Shown in pieces: positions 20,195-30,942 of a stretch of DNA of 64,000 nucleotides. A program made the position numbers and the translations under genes. How positions within the stretch are numbered: the stretch's first letter is position 1; every line of letters starts with the position of its first letter. The notes beneath the pieces were generated by a model that was not told the origin of the DNA, made no database searches, and was given only the letters and a program-made list of their open reading frames with translations. Source of the stretch: Pseudarthrobacter sp. NBSH8. GTDB lineage: Bacteria > Actinomycetota > Actinomycetes > Actinomycetales > Micrococcaceae. The stretch lies in contig NZ_CP043178.1 of assembly GCF_014217545.1 (NCBI RefSeq), positions 2,976,001-3,040,000 on the forward strand, in the 5' to 3' direction.

Positions 20195-21663
20195 AACTTT
20201 CAGATCGGCTCGCCAAGTCACAGAGCACTTCCACCCCCGCAATTGACACAAGCCACGGCTTACAGGCTGTACCCGAGCCAGCCATTCCACCTTCCCCGCC
20301 GGAAGCCTCCGGTTACGCTTCGGCAAGCCCGCCGCTGGCTCCGCTCTCCCTTGGGGGCATTCCCGTTGCCACACCCACCGACGCCCTCGCCGGGCTCAAG
20401 CAACGAGCCGCCCTGGCCCTGTTCCAGCGGCTGGGAACACGCTTCGGAGACACAACCTCTTCGGAGGAAGAACTGCGCGCTATAGCGGTTGACGAACTTT
20501 CGGCGGTCATCGACGAGGAGCAGGTACCGCTGTCCCCCGAGGAACGGCGCAGGCTCATCCGGGAAATCGCAGACGAGGTCATGGGATTCGGCCCACTCCA
20601 GCGGCTGCTCGAAGACCCTTCGGTCACTGAGATCATGGTCAACAAGTTTGATCAGATCTACATAGAACGTAACGGCCGTTTGTCACTAACGGGATCGCAG
20701 TTCAGTTCCGACGACCACCTGCGCAAGGTTATCGAACGGATCGTTTCCAAAGTAGGCCGACGCATTGATGAATCGTCGCCGCTGGTGGACGCCCGGCTCG
20801 AAGACGGTTCGCGCGTGAATGCCATCATTCCGCCCTTGGCTGTAAATGGCCCATCACTGACGATCAGGAAGTTCAGCAAGGTTCCGCTGACAGTAAAAAA
20901 TCTCATTGACTGGGGCTCGCTGACCCCCGAAATGGCTGAACTGCTGAGCGCCTGTGTTCGGGCCCGGCTTAACGTCATAGTCTCCGGCGGAACCGGCACG
21001 GGTAAAACTACCCTCCTGAACGTGCTCTCGTCGTTCATCCCCGAGGATGACCGCATTGTCACCATAGAGGACGCGGTGGAGCTTCAGCTTCAGCAAGAGC
21101 ATGTAGTCCGGTTAGAAAGCCGCCCTCCCAACATTGAAGGGAAAGGCGCCGTGGGCATCCGGGAGCTCGTCCGGAATTCGCTACGTATGCGGCCTGACCG
21201 GATCATTGTGGGGGAAGTACGCGGCGGCGAGTCCCTGGACATGTTGCAGGCAATGAACACTGGTCACGACGGATCACTGTCCACCGTCCACGCGAACTCG
21301 CCACGGGATGCCATCGCCCGGCTTGAGACGCTTGTGCTCATGGCCGGGATGGACCTTCCGCTGCGTGCTATCCGTGAGCAGGTCTCCTCGGCCGTGGACC
21401 TCATTATCCAAGTCACCAGGCTGAGGGACGGTAGCCGGCGGGTTACGCACGTTACAGAGGTGCAAGGAATGGAGGGTGACATTGTCACACTGCAGGATGC
21501 ATTCCTCTTCGACTACTCAGCAGGCGTTGATCAGCACGGAAGATTCCTCGGCAAGCCGATCCCCACGGGTATTCGGCCGCGGTTTCTGGACAGGTTCGCG
21601 GACCTTGGCATAGCTATTCCCCCTGCTATCTTCGGTACGCCGATTTCAGTGGGGAGGGGGTAG
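20191..21663 (+). CDS. cpaF: Tad secretion ATPase (CpaF/TadA), locus 1
   Basis: Hexameric type II/IV secretion ATPase that powers pilus assembly from the cytoplasmic face. The 490 residues have a variable Pro/Ala/Ser-rich first 70, then [41 protein letters not shown], Walker [11 protein letters not shown] (about 266-275), the Asp box [12 protein letters not shown], Walker B-region [14 protein letters not shown] and the His box [13 protein letters not shown]. The start overlaps cpaE by four bases; tadB follows after 2 bases. Confidence 0.95.
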   Translation: MKLSDRLAKSQSTSTPAIDTSHGLQAVPEPAIPPSPPEASGYASASPPLAPLSLGGIPVATPTDALAGLKQRAALALFQRLGTRFGDTTSSEEELRAIAVDELSAVIDEEQVPLSPEERRRLIREIADEVMGFGPLQRLLEDPSVTEIMVNKFDQIYIERNGRLSLTGSQFSSDDHLRKVIERIVSKVGRRIDESSPLVDARLEDGSRVNAIIPPLAVNGPSLTIRKFSKVPLTVKNLIDWGSLTPEMAELLSACVRARLNVIVSGGTGTGKTTLLNVLSSFIPEDDRIVTIEDAVELQLQQEHVVRLESRPPNIEGKGAVGIRELVRNSLRMRPDRIIVGEVRGGESLDMLQAMNTGHDGSLSTVHANSPRDAIARLETLVLMAGMDLPLRAIREQVSSAVDLIIQVTRLRDGSRRVTHVTEVQGMEGDIVTLQDAFLFDYSAGVDQHGRFLGKPIPTGIRPRFLDRFADLGIAIPPAIFGTPISVGRG

Positions 21664-21665
21664 CA

Positions 21666-22607
21666 GTGGACTCACCGGCTCTTTTTGTCGCGGCAGTCGC
21701 GTTATGCTTCGGTGCCCTCCTTGTCCTTGTCCTTGTTGTCCTTAAGCCTCGCTTCACTCCAATTCCCGTGGAACGCCGTCGACCCCATGGCGGTCCGGAT
21801 AGAACTGCGCTAGGCCGGGCCTCGGAGTCGGCGACAAAATTGATGGGCGGATTCCTCGGCAAATCCGGGGGTCCCTATAACCAGGACCTGCTCTACAACG
21901 CGGGCGTAAAGCTGACCCCGGCCGAATTCTCGGTCTTGGTGGCCACTGCCGCCTTTTTGATCGGGTTGCTTGGCGGGCTGCTTAGCAGCCCGCTTATCGG
22001 AACGATGCTGGCGCTTGCCACCCCGGTGGGAGCACGTATGGTCTTGGCATTCCGCCGGGACAAGCGACGTGGCCAGTTCGACGCCCAACTATCGGGCACC
22101 ATTCAAGTGCTCATCGGCGGACTCCGCGTGGGCCACAGCGTGATGCGCACCATTGAGGCCGCCGCTCACGAATCCGACGCACCCACCTCCGAGGAACTCA
22201 ACAGAATTGTCAACGAAACCCGGATCGGCAAGGACGCCCGGGAGGCCATCGAGGATGCTGCGAATCGGATGGACAGCGAAGATTTCAGGTGGATCGGCCA
22301 GGCTATCCAGATCAACAGAGAAGTTGGCGGTGACCTCGCGGAGGTGTTGGAACAGGTGGCGGGTACAATCCGCGAGCGCAGCGAAATCAAGGGCCATGTG
22401 AGATCCCTGAGCGCTGAAGGCAAAATGTCGGCCTACATCCTGATGGCTCTACCTGTCGGTGTCGCGATGTTCGTCAGCATGATCAATCCCGGCTACTTGA
22501 ATGTATTCATAGAAAAACCCATTGGTCACGTGATGATGGTCGTCAGTATCCTGATGTTCGCCATTGGTGGTTTTTGGATGAGCCGAATTATCAAGATCAA
22601 GTTCTGA
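21666..22607 (+). CDS. tadB: Tad platform protein TadB, locus 1
   Basis: Inner-membrane platform protein with a type II secretion F (T2SF) domain that sits on the CpaF ATPase. The 313 residues have an N-terminal membrane segment, a pair of segments around residue 85-120, a cytoplasmic T2SF helical domain (VLIGGLRVGHSVMRTIEAAA, EVGGDLAEVLEQVAGTIRER) and a C-terminal segment pair. It uses a GTG start and lies 9 bases before tadC. Confidence 0.92.
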   Translation: MDSPALFVAAVALCFGALLVLVLVVLKPRFTPIPVERRRPHGGPDRTALGRASESATKLMGGFLGKSGGPYNQDLLYNAGVKLTPAEFSVLVATAAFLIGLLGGLLSSPLIGTMLALATPVGARMVLAFRRDKRRGQFDAQLSGTIQVLIGGLRVGHSVMRTIEAAAHESDAPTSEELNRIVNETRIGKDAREAIEDAANRMDSEDFRWIGQAIQINREVGGDLAEVLEQVAGTIRERSEIKGHVRSLSAEGKMSAYILMALPVGVAMFVSMINPGYLNVFIEKPIGHVMMVVSILMFAIGGFWMSRIIKIKF

Positions 22608-22616
22608 GGACCCGCC

Positions 22617-23495
22617 ATGACTACACTCGCTTGGATAATCATCGCTACAGTAGTTCTCCCCCTCACATACTTCGCGTGGTCCCTGGTGACCCTCGACCGC
22701 GGAGGGGCCTTGGCGGTTCAGAGCAACCTCGCCCGCGGATTCAACCTGGGCGCCGCCAGCTCCGCTCAACGTCCACCAGTTCTCCTCGGAATCTCCAAAC
22801 GGCTTACCCCTGGAAGCTACGAAGCGAAACTCGATCGCTGGCTGTCGATGGCCGGGCGCCCAACCTCCATGCCGCTGGCAAAGCTGATCGTTGCCAAACC
22901 ACTACTGGCATTTGCCGGCGCGGTGGCAGGAATCCTGCTCCTGGCGAACTCGTTCACATCCACGAATATAGCCCTCGCTGTTTTTATTACCTCGTTGTCG
23001 TACTTCCTGCCCGATCTGCTGGTATACAACAAAGGCATAAAGCGGCAGGAGGCCATAGAACTTGAATTGCCCAACACGCTGGACCAGATGCTGATTTCCG
23101 TGGAGGCGGGGCTGGGGTTTGAATCCGCTATGGCCCGGGCAGGGTCCTCCGGCGATGGTCCATTAGCCCAAGAACTAATGCGCACGCTACAGGACATACA
23201 GGTGGGCCGGCCGAGACAGGAAGCCTACGAAGCTTTGGCGGATCGATCTTCGGTCCCGGACTTGCGAGGGTTTGTGCGGGCTGTAATACAGGCTGATAAG
23301 TACGGAATCGGTATCGCGAAGGTCCTCCGGACCCAAGCAAAGGACGCTCGGGTGAAGCGTCGCCAGCGAGCAGAAGAAAAGGCCATGAAGCTTCCAGTAA
23401 AGGTACTCTTTCCGCTAATTTTCTTTATTTTCCCCGTGCTGTTCATCGTCCTGCTCGGGCCTGCAGCGATCAACATTATCGAGGCCCTCTCGTAG
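22617..23495 (+). CDS. tadC: Tad platform protein TadC, locus 1
   Basis: Second T2SF-domain platform protein, a paralogue and partner of TadB. The 292 residues contain LELPNTLDQMLISVEAGLGFESAMAR (quoted in part; motif at about 142-167) and RRQRAEEKAMKLPVKVLFPL before the last membrane helix. It is the last gene of locus 1 and is followed by an intrinsic terminator. Confidence 0.92.
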   Translation: MTTLAWIIIATVVLPLTYFAWSLVTLDRGGALAVQSNLARGFNLGAASSAQRPPVLLGISKRLTPGSYEAKLDRWLSMAGRPTSMPLAKLIVAKPLLAFAGAVAGILLLANSFTSTNIALAVFITSLSYFLPDLLVYNKGIKRQEAIELELPNTLDQMLISVEAGLGFESAMARAGSSGDGPLAQELMRTLQDIQVGRPRQEAYEALADRSSVPDLRGFVRAVIQADKYGIGIAKVLRTQAKDARVKRRQRAEEKAMKLPVKVLFPLIFFIFPVLFIVLLGPAAINIIEALS

Positions 23496-23556
23496 GCGTG
23501 CTGCGACCTAGAGCTGTGGCAGAACAGTAAGCGCGCCAATCGGCGCCCCAAATGCC

Positions 23557-23589
23557 GGACCCCCTCGGAACCCAGAACCGAGGGGGTCC
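23557..23589 (+). terminator. Intrinsic terminator ending Tad locus 1
   Basis: A perfect 12-bp stem (23557-23568 with 23578-23589, GGACCCCCTCGG arm, 9-base loop) is followed by GTTTGTG, 62 bases after the tadC stop. A second, imperfect hairpin with arms around 23608-23619 and 23632-23641 (CCCTTCGGG/CCCGAAGGG) follows. Confidence 0.8.
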
Positions 23590-23778
23590 GTTTGTGTGCC
23601 CAGACAGCCCCTTCGGGGTTAAGCGCAGTAGACCCGAAGGGAAAGCACAGGAAATTCGCAGCTGCGGCAGCGTTAGCGCAGGATACTCCAAGATCCGGTC
23701 AAGTTGGTTTCAACGATTGCTAGCTTCGTTTTAGAGCTGGTGCAGGGCCAGCCATCCGAACTCGCTCAGGAGTACGAC

Positions 23779-23985
23779 ATGCTTTCTCTCATCGCTACCA
23801 TTCACACCCTCGGCTTCAACCTTAAGAGCCGCCTCAGCAGCGAAAAGGGTGCCACCGCCGTCGAATACGGCATCATGGTTGGCCTCATCGCAGTTGTCAT
23901 TATCATCGCTGTCAGCACCTTGGGCGGCACTCTTAACGGCTTCTTCGAGTCGATCAACACCCAGCTCGCCCCCGCCGCCCCCTAA
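23779..23985 (+). CDS. flp: Flp-type major pilin, locus 2
   Basis: Second Flp pilin, 68 residues. From the ATG at 23779 (CAGGAG 7 to 12 bases upstream) the leader is 24 residues, ending EKG, followed by ATAVEYGIMVGLIAVVIIIAV. The leader length and Glu+5/Tyr+6 match the first pilin, which supports this start over the frame opening at 23704. The mature pilin would be 44 residues, ending in a short Ala/Pro tail. It heads the second Tad locus and is followed by a strong hairpin. Confidence 0.93.
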   Translation: MLSLIATIHTLGFNLKSRLSSEKGATAVEYGIMVGLIAVVIIIAVSTLGGTLNGFFESINTQLAPAAP

Positions 23986-24031
23986 GTAGTAGTCCCAGAT
24001 CTGGGTCTTGTCTATCCATTCCATTCCGCAG

Positions 24032-24068
24032 GTTGTGCGGTGCAGGAGGCGTACCTGCACCGCACAAC
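24032..24068 (+). promoter_or_regulatory. Strong hairpin between flp and tadE, locus 2
   Basis: A perfect 15-bp stem (24032-24046 with 24054-24068, GTTGTGCGGTGCAGG arm) has a 7-base loop. No T-run follows, so it looks more like an mRNA-stabilising or processing hairpin than a full terminator. It occupies the same place as the 16624-16666 repeat of locus 1. Confidence 0.55.
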
Positions 24069-24120
24069 GTGCCTCCCGTCCATAATGAGGCCCGAACCAG
24101 CGACAGAGGACGTATTGCGA

Positions 24121-24492
24121 ATGCAGAACAACGAACGCGGTGCGGCCGCCGTCGAGTTCGCGATCCTGCTACCCCTTCTCTTGCTGCTGGTGCTGGGAAC
24201 CATCGAATTCGGGCGCGCCTACAACGCCCAGATCACCCTCACCAACGCCGCGCGCGACGGTGTCAGGGTTATGGCCATCGCCAACGACCCCGCCGGCGCC
24301 AAGACTGCGGCCAAGAACGCCGCGGCTTCCGTCAGCACGGCGATACCCACGTCAGACGTCACGCTCAGCACCTCCACGTGCAGCACCGGCAACCAGGTGA
24401 CGCTCACCATCAAATACACCCTCTCCACCATCACTGGCATAGCCGGCCCGTTCCCCATGACCGGAAAAGGAGTCATGCTGTGCGGCGGCTGA
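24121..24492 (+). CDS. tadE: TadE-like minor pilin, locus 2
   Basis: A 123-residue pseudopilin. It starts MQNNERGAAAVEFAILLPLL, with Gly|Ala and Glu at +5, then GTIEFGRAYNAQITLTNAARDGVR, and ends PMTGKGVMLCGG like its locus 1 counterpart. I chose the ATG at 24121 because it gives a short leader as in locus 1; the frame is open to 24040. A weak AGAGGA site lies upstream. It overlaps tadG by 13 bases. Confidence 0.87.
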   Translation: MQNNERGAAAVEFAILLPLLLLLVLGTIEFGRAYNAQITLTNAARDGVRVMAIANDPAGAKTAAKNAAASVSTAIPTSDVTLSTSTCSTGNQVTLTIKYTLSTITGIAGPFPMTGKGVMLCGG

Positions 24493-25520
24493 CCGGAGGC
24501 ACCCAAACCAGGGAACGCGGCGCCGTTACGGTCATCGTGGCGCTCCTGATGGTGGTTCTCCTTGGCTCCGTGGCGATCGCCGTTGACGTCGGAGTGATCT
24601 ACTCCGAGCGCGCCCAACTGCAGAACGGGGCGGACGCCGCGGCCATAGCCACTGCCCAAAAGTGCGCCCGGGACGCGAGCAGCGAGTTGTGCTCGACGAC
24701 GTCCACGCTCGCCGGCAGCCTCGCGAACCAGAACGCACTGGACGGTCTGAGCAAGGTCTACTCCATTGACCTGGACAAGACCGCGAGAAAAGTGGCCGTC
24801 CAAACGTCTGCCAAAGAGAAGGGCGGAACAGACAACTCGGTGTCCCTCTTCTTCGCGGACATCCTGGGGTTCCCGACCAAGGAAGTTGGAGCCAAGGCGT
24901 CGGCCGTGTGGGGCAGCCCCAAAGCGGGACGGACGGCTTTTCCTTTGGCCTTCTCCATTTGCCAGGTCAAGGACAGAGTGGGCGGGGCACTCCAGCTCCT
25001 CCAGGAACACGGCAAAAACAGCAACCCCGGCTGCAATTACGGGCCTTCCGGTGCGGCCGTTCCCGGCGGCTTCGGTTGGCTGGCCCCTGACGCCGGAAAG
25101 TGCGGGGGCAGCATTGATCTTGCCCTCAGCCAGGGCGGTAGCGATACCGGCAACAACGCGCCCACCAACTGCGCGACGGAGCTCAACCGCTGGGCCAGCG
25201 AAATCACCGCCGGACGGGAGATCATCGTCCTGCTTCCCATCTTCAACAAAGTCACGGGCACCGGCGCAGGTGCCGTCTACGGCCTGATATCTTTCGCTGC
25301 CTTCAAAGTAACCGGCTGGAAGTTCAGCGGAAACGCTGCCCTTCCCTACGAATTCCGCAGCGGCATCTCAGCAACCACCGGCGTGACCAAAGCCACCGAG
25401 TGCAAAGGCGATTGCCGCGGGATCATCGGCAGCTTCGTCAAATACGTCTCCCTCGCCGACGGCTACTCGCTGGGTCCCGTGGACGAATACGGGGCCACCA
25501 TCGTCCGCATGACCCTCTAG
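24480..25520 (+). CDS. tadG: TadG-like pilus assembly protein, locus 2
   Basis: A 346-residue paralogue of the product at 17125. The GTG at 24480 gives the N-terminus MRRLTGGTQTRERGAVTVIV, parallel to MRRLDQVRAQ in locus 1, and a 13-base overlap with tadE. One membrane helix is followed by VDVGVIYSERAQLQNGADAAA. The ectodomain keeps PGGFGWL, a Cys-rich middle, FKVTGWKFSGN and GDCRGIIGSFVKYVSLADGYS. Its function is inferred only from its position and the TadE/G family. Confidence 0.82.
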   Translation: MRRLTGGTQTRERGAVTVIVALLMVVLLGSVAIAVDVGVIYSERAQLQNGADAAAIATAQKCARDASSELCSTTSTLAGSLANQNALDGLSKVYSIDLDKTARKVAVQTSAKEKGGTDNSVSLFFADILGFPTKEVGAKASAVWGSPKAGRTAFPLAFSICQVKDRVGGALQLLQEHGKNSNPGCNYGPSGAAVPGGFGWLAPDAGKCGGSIDLALSQGGSDTGNNAPTNCATELNRWASEITAGREIIVLLPIFNKVTGTGAGAVYGLISFAAFKVTGWKFSGNAALPYEFRSGISATTGVTKATECKGDCRGIIGSFVKYVSLADGYSLGPVDEYGATIVRMTL

Positions 25521-25555
25521 TTCCCTCGCGCCCATTCCCAATCCAGGAGTACATA

Positions 25556-26314
25556 GTGAAATCTCGCATGCTGGCAGGAACGGCTGCGATTGCTTTGGCG
25601 ATTGTGGGCGCCCTTCTCATCATCTTCTACGCGCAGGGCGCCGACCAGCGAGCGGTGGCGGCAATGAATCCAGTCACCGTCTTGGTAGTCAAGAAGGCCA
25701 TACCGGCAGGCACTCCTGTGGACCAGATGGCGGCATCGTTGACCATTGAGAAGGTGCCGGGTACCGGCGTGGCCGGGAGCGCGCTCAGTACCCTTGAGAA
25801 CTCCGCTGGCACGGTCAGCGCTGTGGACCTCATCCCCGGAGAGCAGCTCCTCGCCGAACGCCTCGTCGCCCCTGAAACGGTCAAGGCCGAGGGCACTGTG
25901 GAAATACCGGCCGGCTTCCAGGAGGTCTCCTTCGAAGTGGAGCCTAAGAGGGTGGTGGGCGGACGGATCGACGTCGGCGACCACGTCGGCTTCTTCCTCT
26001 CATTCGACAACGGAGCGTTCAAAGCCAAACCCGAAGACGCGACCACCCAGCTCACCCTCCGCAAGGTCCTCGTCACCGCCGTCCAGCGCGCACCGCAGAC
26101 CACACCCGCCGAAAAGCCGGCCGACGGTCACCCCAGCCCCCAGGACACCACCCTTCCGGAGGGCTCGCTGATGCTGACCGTCGCGGTCAACGACGTCGAC
26201 GCCGGCAAGATCGTGTTCGCCTCCGAGTTCGGTCGCCTCTGGCTGACCAAAGAACCCCTCGATGCCCAGGACAACGGCCCCCGCATCGAGCGCAAGGAAG
26301 TGGTGTACAAGTGA
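25556..26314 (+). CDS. cpaB: CpaB/RcpC-type pilus assembly protein, locus 2
   Basis: A 252-residue protein with an N-terminal membrane helix (MKSRMLAGTAAIALAIVG), a SAF domain beginning VTVLVVKKAIPAGTPVDQM, and an RcpC-like region (PAGFQEVSFEVEPKRVVGGRIDVGD). A Pro-rich insert (about 190-210) precedes the last strands. The GTG start has CAGGAG upstream and mirrors MKSRLLGG of locus 1. The stop overlaps the cpaE start as GTGA. Confidence 0.87.
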   Translation: MKSRMLAGTAAIALAIVGALLIIFYAQGADQRAVAAMNPVTVLVVKKAIPAGTPVDQMAASLTIEKVPGTGVAGSALSTLENSAGTVSAVDLIPGEQLLAERLVAPETVKAEGTVEIPAGFQEVSFEVEPKRVVGGRIDVGDHVGFFLSFDNGAFKAKPEDATTQLTLRKVLVTAVQRAPQTTPAEKPADGHPSPQDTTLPEGSLMLTVAVNDVDAGKIVFASEFGRLWLTKEPLDAQDNGPRIERKEVVYK

Positions 26315-27506
26315 GCCGCTTCGTGCTCCTCTCCCCGAACTCCGACTTTGACCACAAGCTCCGCCAGGCTGTAGCGCACGGACTCCGTGGCTCGGTCCAG
26401 ACCATCGCCTCCGACATCCTTCCCGCCGGACCGCAGGAGCTGTTCGCCCTCCTCAACCAGGAACAGCCGGAAGTCCTCATCATCGGCCCGGACGTCTCCC
26501 CCGACGAGGCGCTGCGTTTCGCCAAGGTCTTCGATGTCCAATTGCCCGGCCTCAGCATTGTGCTTGTCAGCGACGCCGATCCCGCCGTCCTCCTGCACGC
26601 CATCCGGGCGGGGATCAGGGACATCCTGAGCCCCCACGCCGATGCCGCCGAAATCCGCGTCCTCCTGGAACGCGCCTGCCAGTCCTTCGCCACCCGGAAC
26701 CGGTCCTTCGACGCACCACCACCCGAAAACGGCGGTAAGGGACTGGTCGTCGGCGTATTTTCCCCCAAAGGCGGCGTCGGCAAGACCACCCTTGCCACCA
26801 ACATCGCCATCGGGCTGGGCCAGATCGCCCCCATGAGCGTGGTCATCGTGGATCTGGACCTCCAGTTCGGCGACGTCGCATCCGGCCTGTACCTCAATCC
26901 CGAGCACACCGTCACCGACGCCGTCAGCCCTGCCGCGGCCCAGGACTCCCTGGTCCTCAAAGCATTCCTGACCGTCCACCCCGCTGGCATTTATGCCCTG
27001 TGCGCGCCGCCGACCCCAGTGGATGCGGACCACATCACGCCCGAACAGGTCACCCACCTTCTGGAGCAACTGGCACGCGAATTCCAGTACGTGGTATTGG
27101 ACACCGCGCCCGGCCTGCCCGAGATCGGGATCGCAGCGCTGGAGCAGTGCACCGATGTGGTGTGGGTCAGCGCCATGGACATCCCCAGCCTCCGTGGCCT
27201 CAGGTCCGGCCTGGAAGTCCTCCGCCAGCTGGAGATCATGCCCGAGTCACGTCACGTAGTCCTGAACATGGCCGATGCCAAGTCGGGCCTGACAGTCCAG
27301 GACGTGGAGTCCACCATCGGTGCACCCGTGGATATCAGCATTCCCCGTTCCCGCGCCGTGGCACTGTCCACCAACCGGGGCATCCCTGTTCTCCAGGAAT
27401 CGAAAAAGGACCCGGCCGTCAAGAGCCTTAAACAGCTGGTTGAACGCTTTAACCCCGTCTGGCGGACCCAGGCCCAACGCAAGCTCCACCGAAGGGTGGT
27501 CATCTA

Positions 27507-27507
<1 letters not shown>
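26311..27507 (+). CDS. cpaE: CpaE/TadZ-like ATPase with pseudoreceiver, locus 2
   Basis: A 398-residue paralogue of the 18995 product. The N-terminal receiver-like domain has VLIIGPDV where the phosphoacceptor strand should be. The ATPase half carries [14 protein letters not shown] and [15 protein letters not shown] and ends KLHRRVVI. Within the ATPase half the two copies are strikingly alike (for example QDS[ML][16 protein letters not shown]), whereas the receiver halves have diverged. It has a GTG start, and its stop shares one base with the cpaF start. Confidence 0.88.
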
Positions 27508-29020
<1,513 letters not shown>

Positions 29021-29024
<4 letters not shown>

Positions 29025-29956
29025 CGGCTCTCTACCTCGGGGCCGCCGTCCTGCTGGCGGCAGTGAGCCTCCTCGGCATCGCGGTGCTGACCCCCGGCAC
29101 GCCCGAGGTGCCGATGGACCGCCGTCGTCCGTTCGAATCAAACCCGCCCACCACGCTGACGCGCTTTGCAGCATCCGCAGTCACCTCCTTCGAACGGATG
29201 CTGGGAGGCCGGAACGTCCAGCTCTTTTCGCGTGCCCAGCTGGAAAACGCCGGCCTCAGGCTGAGCCAGTCCGAATTCTTCATCCTGGTGGCGGCCGGAG
29301 CGTGTGTGGGATTCCTGGTGGGTGTTGTCACCGTCGGGCCGCTGATGGGGTTGTTGCTCGCAATCTTCTCTCCCTTCGTGGGGCATCTCGTCCTTGGATA
29401 CCTGGTGGGGAAGCGGCGGGCGAAGTTTGATACCCAGCTCGGCGATACGCTTCAGCTCCTCTCGGGAGGCCTGCGCGCCGGCCACAGCATCCTTCGCGCC
29501 ATCGACGCCGCCGCGGCGGAATCCCAAAAGCCCACCTCGGAAGAGATGCGGCGGGTGATCACTGAGACCAGCCTGGGCCGCGATCTCCTGTCAGCCCTCA
29601 ATGACACCGCCCTCCGGATGAAGAACGAGGACTTCGTCTGGGTTTCCCAGGCCATCCAGATCAACCGCGAAGTTGGCGGCAACCTGGCGGAGGTGCTGGA
29701 CCAGGTGAACGAGACCATCCGCGAACGCAGCGAGATCAAGGGGCACATCAAGGCCCTTGCCGCGGAAGGAAAGTTCTCCGCCTACATCCTCATTGCCATG
29801 CCATTCGGAATTGTGGCCATGCTGCTTTCGGTCAGCCCAAACTACATGAACCCAATGTTCAGCCACCCCCTGGGCTGGGCCATGATCGGCGGCTCGTTTG
29901 TCCTCATGACCATTGGCGCCCTATGGATGCGCAAGATCATCGACCTGAAGTTCTGA
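29021..29956 (+). CDS. tadB: Tad platform protein TadB, locus 2
   Basis: A 311-residue T2SF-domain membrane protein. Key segments are LSGGLRAGHSILRAIDAAAA, EVGGNLAEVLDQVNETIRER and a C-terminal pair of membrane helices ending MRKIIDLKF, nearly the ending of the locus 1 copy (MSRIIKIKF). It overlaps cpaF by four bases and is followed by tadC after 4 bases. Confidence 0.92.
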
Positions 29957-29960
29957 GGAC

Positions 29961-30848
29961 ATGATGAACCCGCTGATTCTCGTCTCCGTGGTCTTGGTCT
30001 GTATTCCCGTCGCCGGACTGGCCTGGTCCCTTCTGACCGCGGATCAGAAAGGCCGGGTGGCAACGGCCGAGCTCCTGGGCCGTGGCGCCTCCCTCTCAGG
30101 ACTGGTGGCTCCGCCCAGGGCCAGTATGCTCGAAGCCATCGGGCGACGGCTGACTCCGCCTGCGTACGTGGCGTTCTTGGACAAACTGCTTTCGCTCGCC
30201 GGCCGGCCGGCCTCCATGCCCCTGGGAAAAGTCCTTGGTTCCAAGCTGGCCATCGGCCTGACGGGTGCGTCGCTCGGTATCTACCTGACCGCCGTCGGAA
30301 ATACGCCCATGATGAAGCTCGCGGGCATTTTCCTCCTCTTCCTGGGCTATTTCATTCCGGACCTGATGCTGTACAGCAAAGGCCTGGAGCGTCAGAAGGC
30401 CATGCAGCTGGAACTGGCCAACACCCTTGACCAGATGCTGATTTCCGTAGAGGCGGGTCTCGGCTTCGAGGGGGCGATGGCCCGGGCCGGCGAAAACGGC
30501 AACGGACCTTTGGCGGACGAACTGGTCCGCACTCTGCAGGACATGCAGGTGGGCCGCAGCCGCCGCGAGTCCTACCAGGCGCTTGCGGAGCGCACCAGCA
30601 TCCCGGAGCTGCGAAGCTTTGTCCAAGCGGTGGTACAGGCGGACACCTACGGCATCGCCATCAGCCGCGTCCTGCGGATCCAGGCCAAAGTCATGCGGGT
30701 AAAACGCCGCCAGCGTGCCGAGGAAAAGGCCATGAAACTGCCCGTGATGATCCTGTTTCCACTGCTGTTCTTCATCTTTCCCGTGCTCTTCATCGCCATT
30801 CTGGGTCCCGCGGTTATCAACACGGTTGTCACTTTCAGCGGGCAATGA
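29961..30848 (+). CDS. tadC: Tad platform protein TadC, locus 2
   Basis: A 295-residue T2SF-domain membrane protein with LANTLDQMLISVEAGLGFEG, LVRTLQDMQVGRSRRESYQA and QRAEEKAMKLPVMILFPLLF. Two adjacent ATGs (29961 and 29964) are possible starts; GAGGAC lies just upstream. It ends the second locus. No terminator is visible before the next gene 94 bases on, so read-through into the Hpt-like gene is possible. Confidence 0.92.
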   Translation: MMNPLILVSVVLVCIPVAGLAWSLLTADQKGRVATAELLGRGASLSGLVAPPRASMLEAIGRRLTPPAYVAFLDKLLSLAGRPASMPLGKVLGSKLAIGLTGASLGIYLTAVGNTPMMKLAGIFLLFLGYFIPDLMLYSKGLERQKAMQLELANTLDQMLISVEAGLGFEGAMARAGENGNGPLADELVRTLQDMQVGRSRRESYQALAERTSIPELRSFVQAVVQADTYGIAISRVLRIQAKVMRVKRRQRAEEKAMKLPVMILFPLLFFIFPVLFIAILGPAVINTVVTFSGQ

Positions 30849-30942
30849 CTGTTTTAAAGCGCAAAGTCAGGGATGACTCAAGGTTTCCACAGGATCTACT
30901 TAAGACAGGCTCTCACGTTTCTACAGGAAGTAGCCTTGAAGC

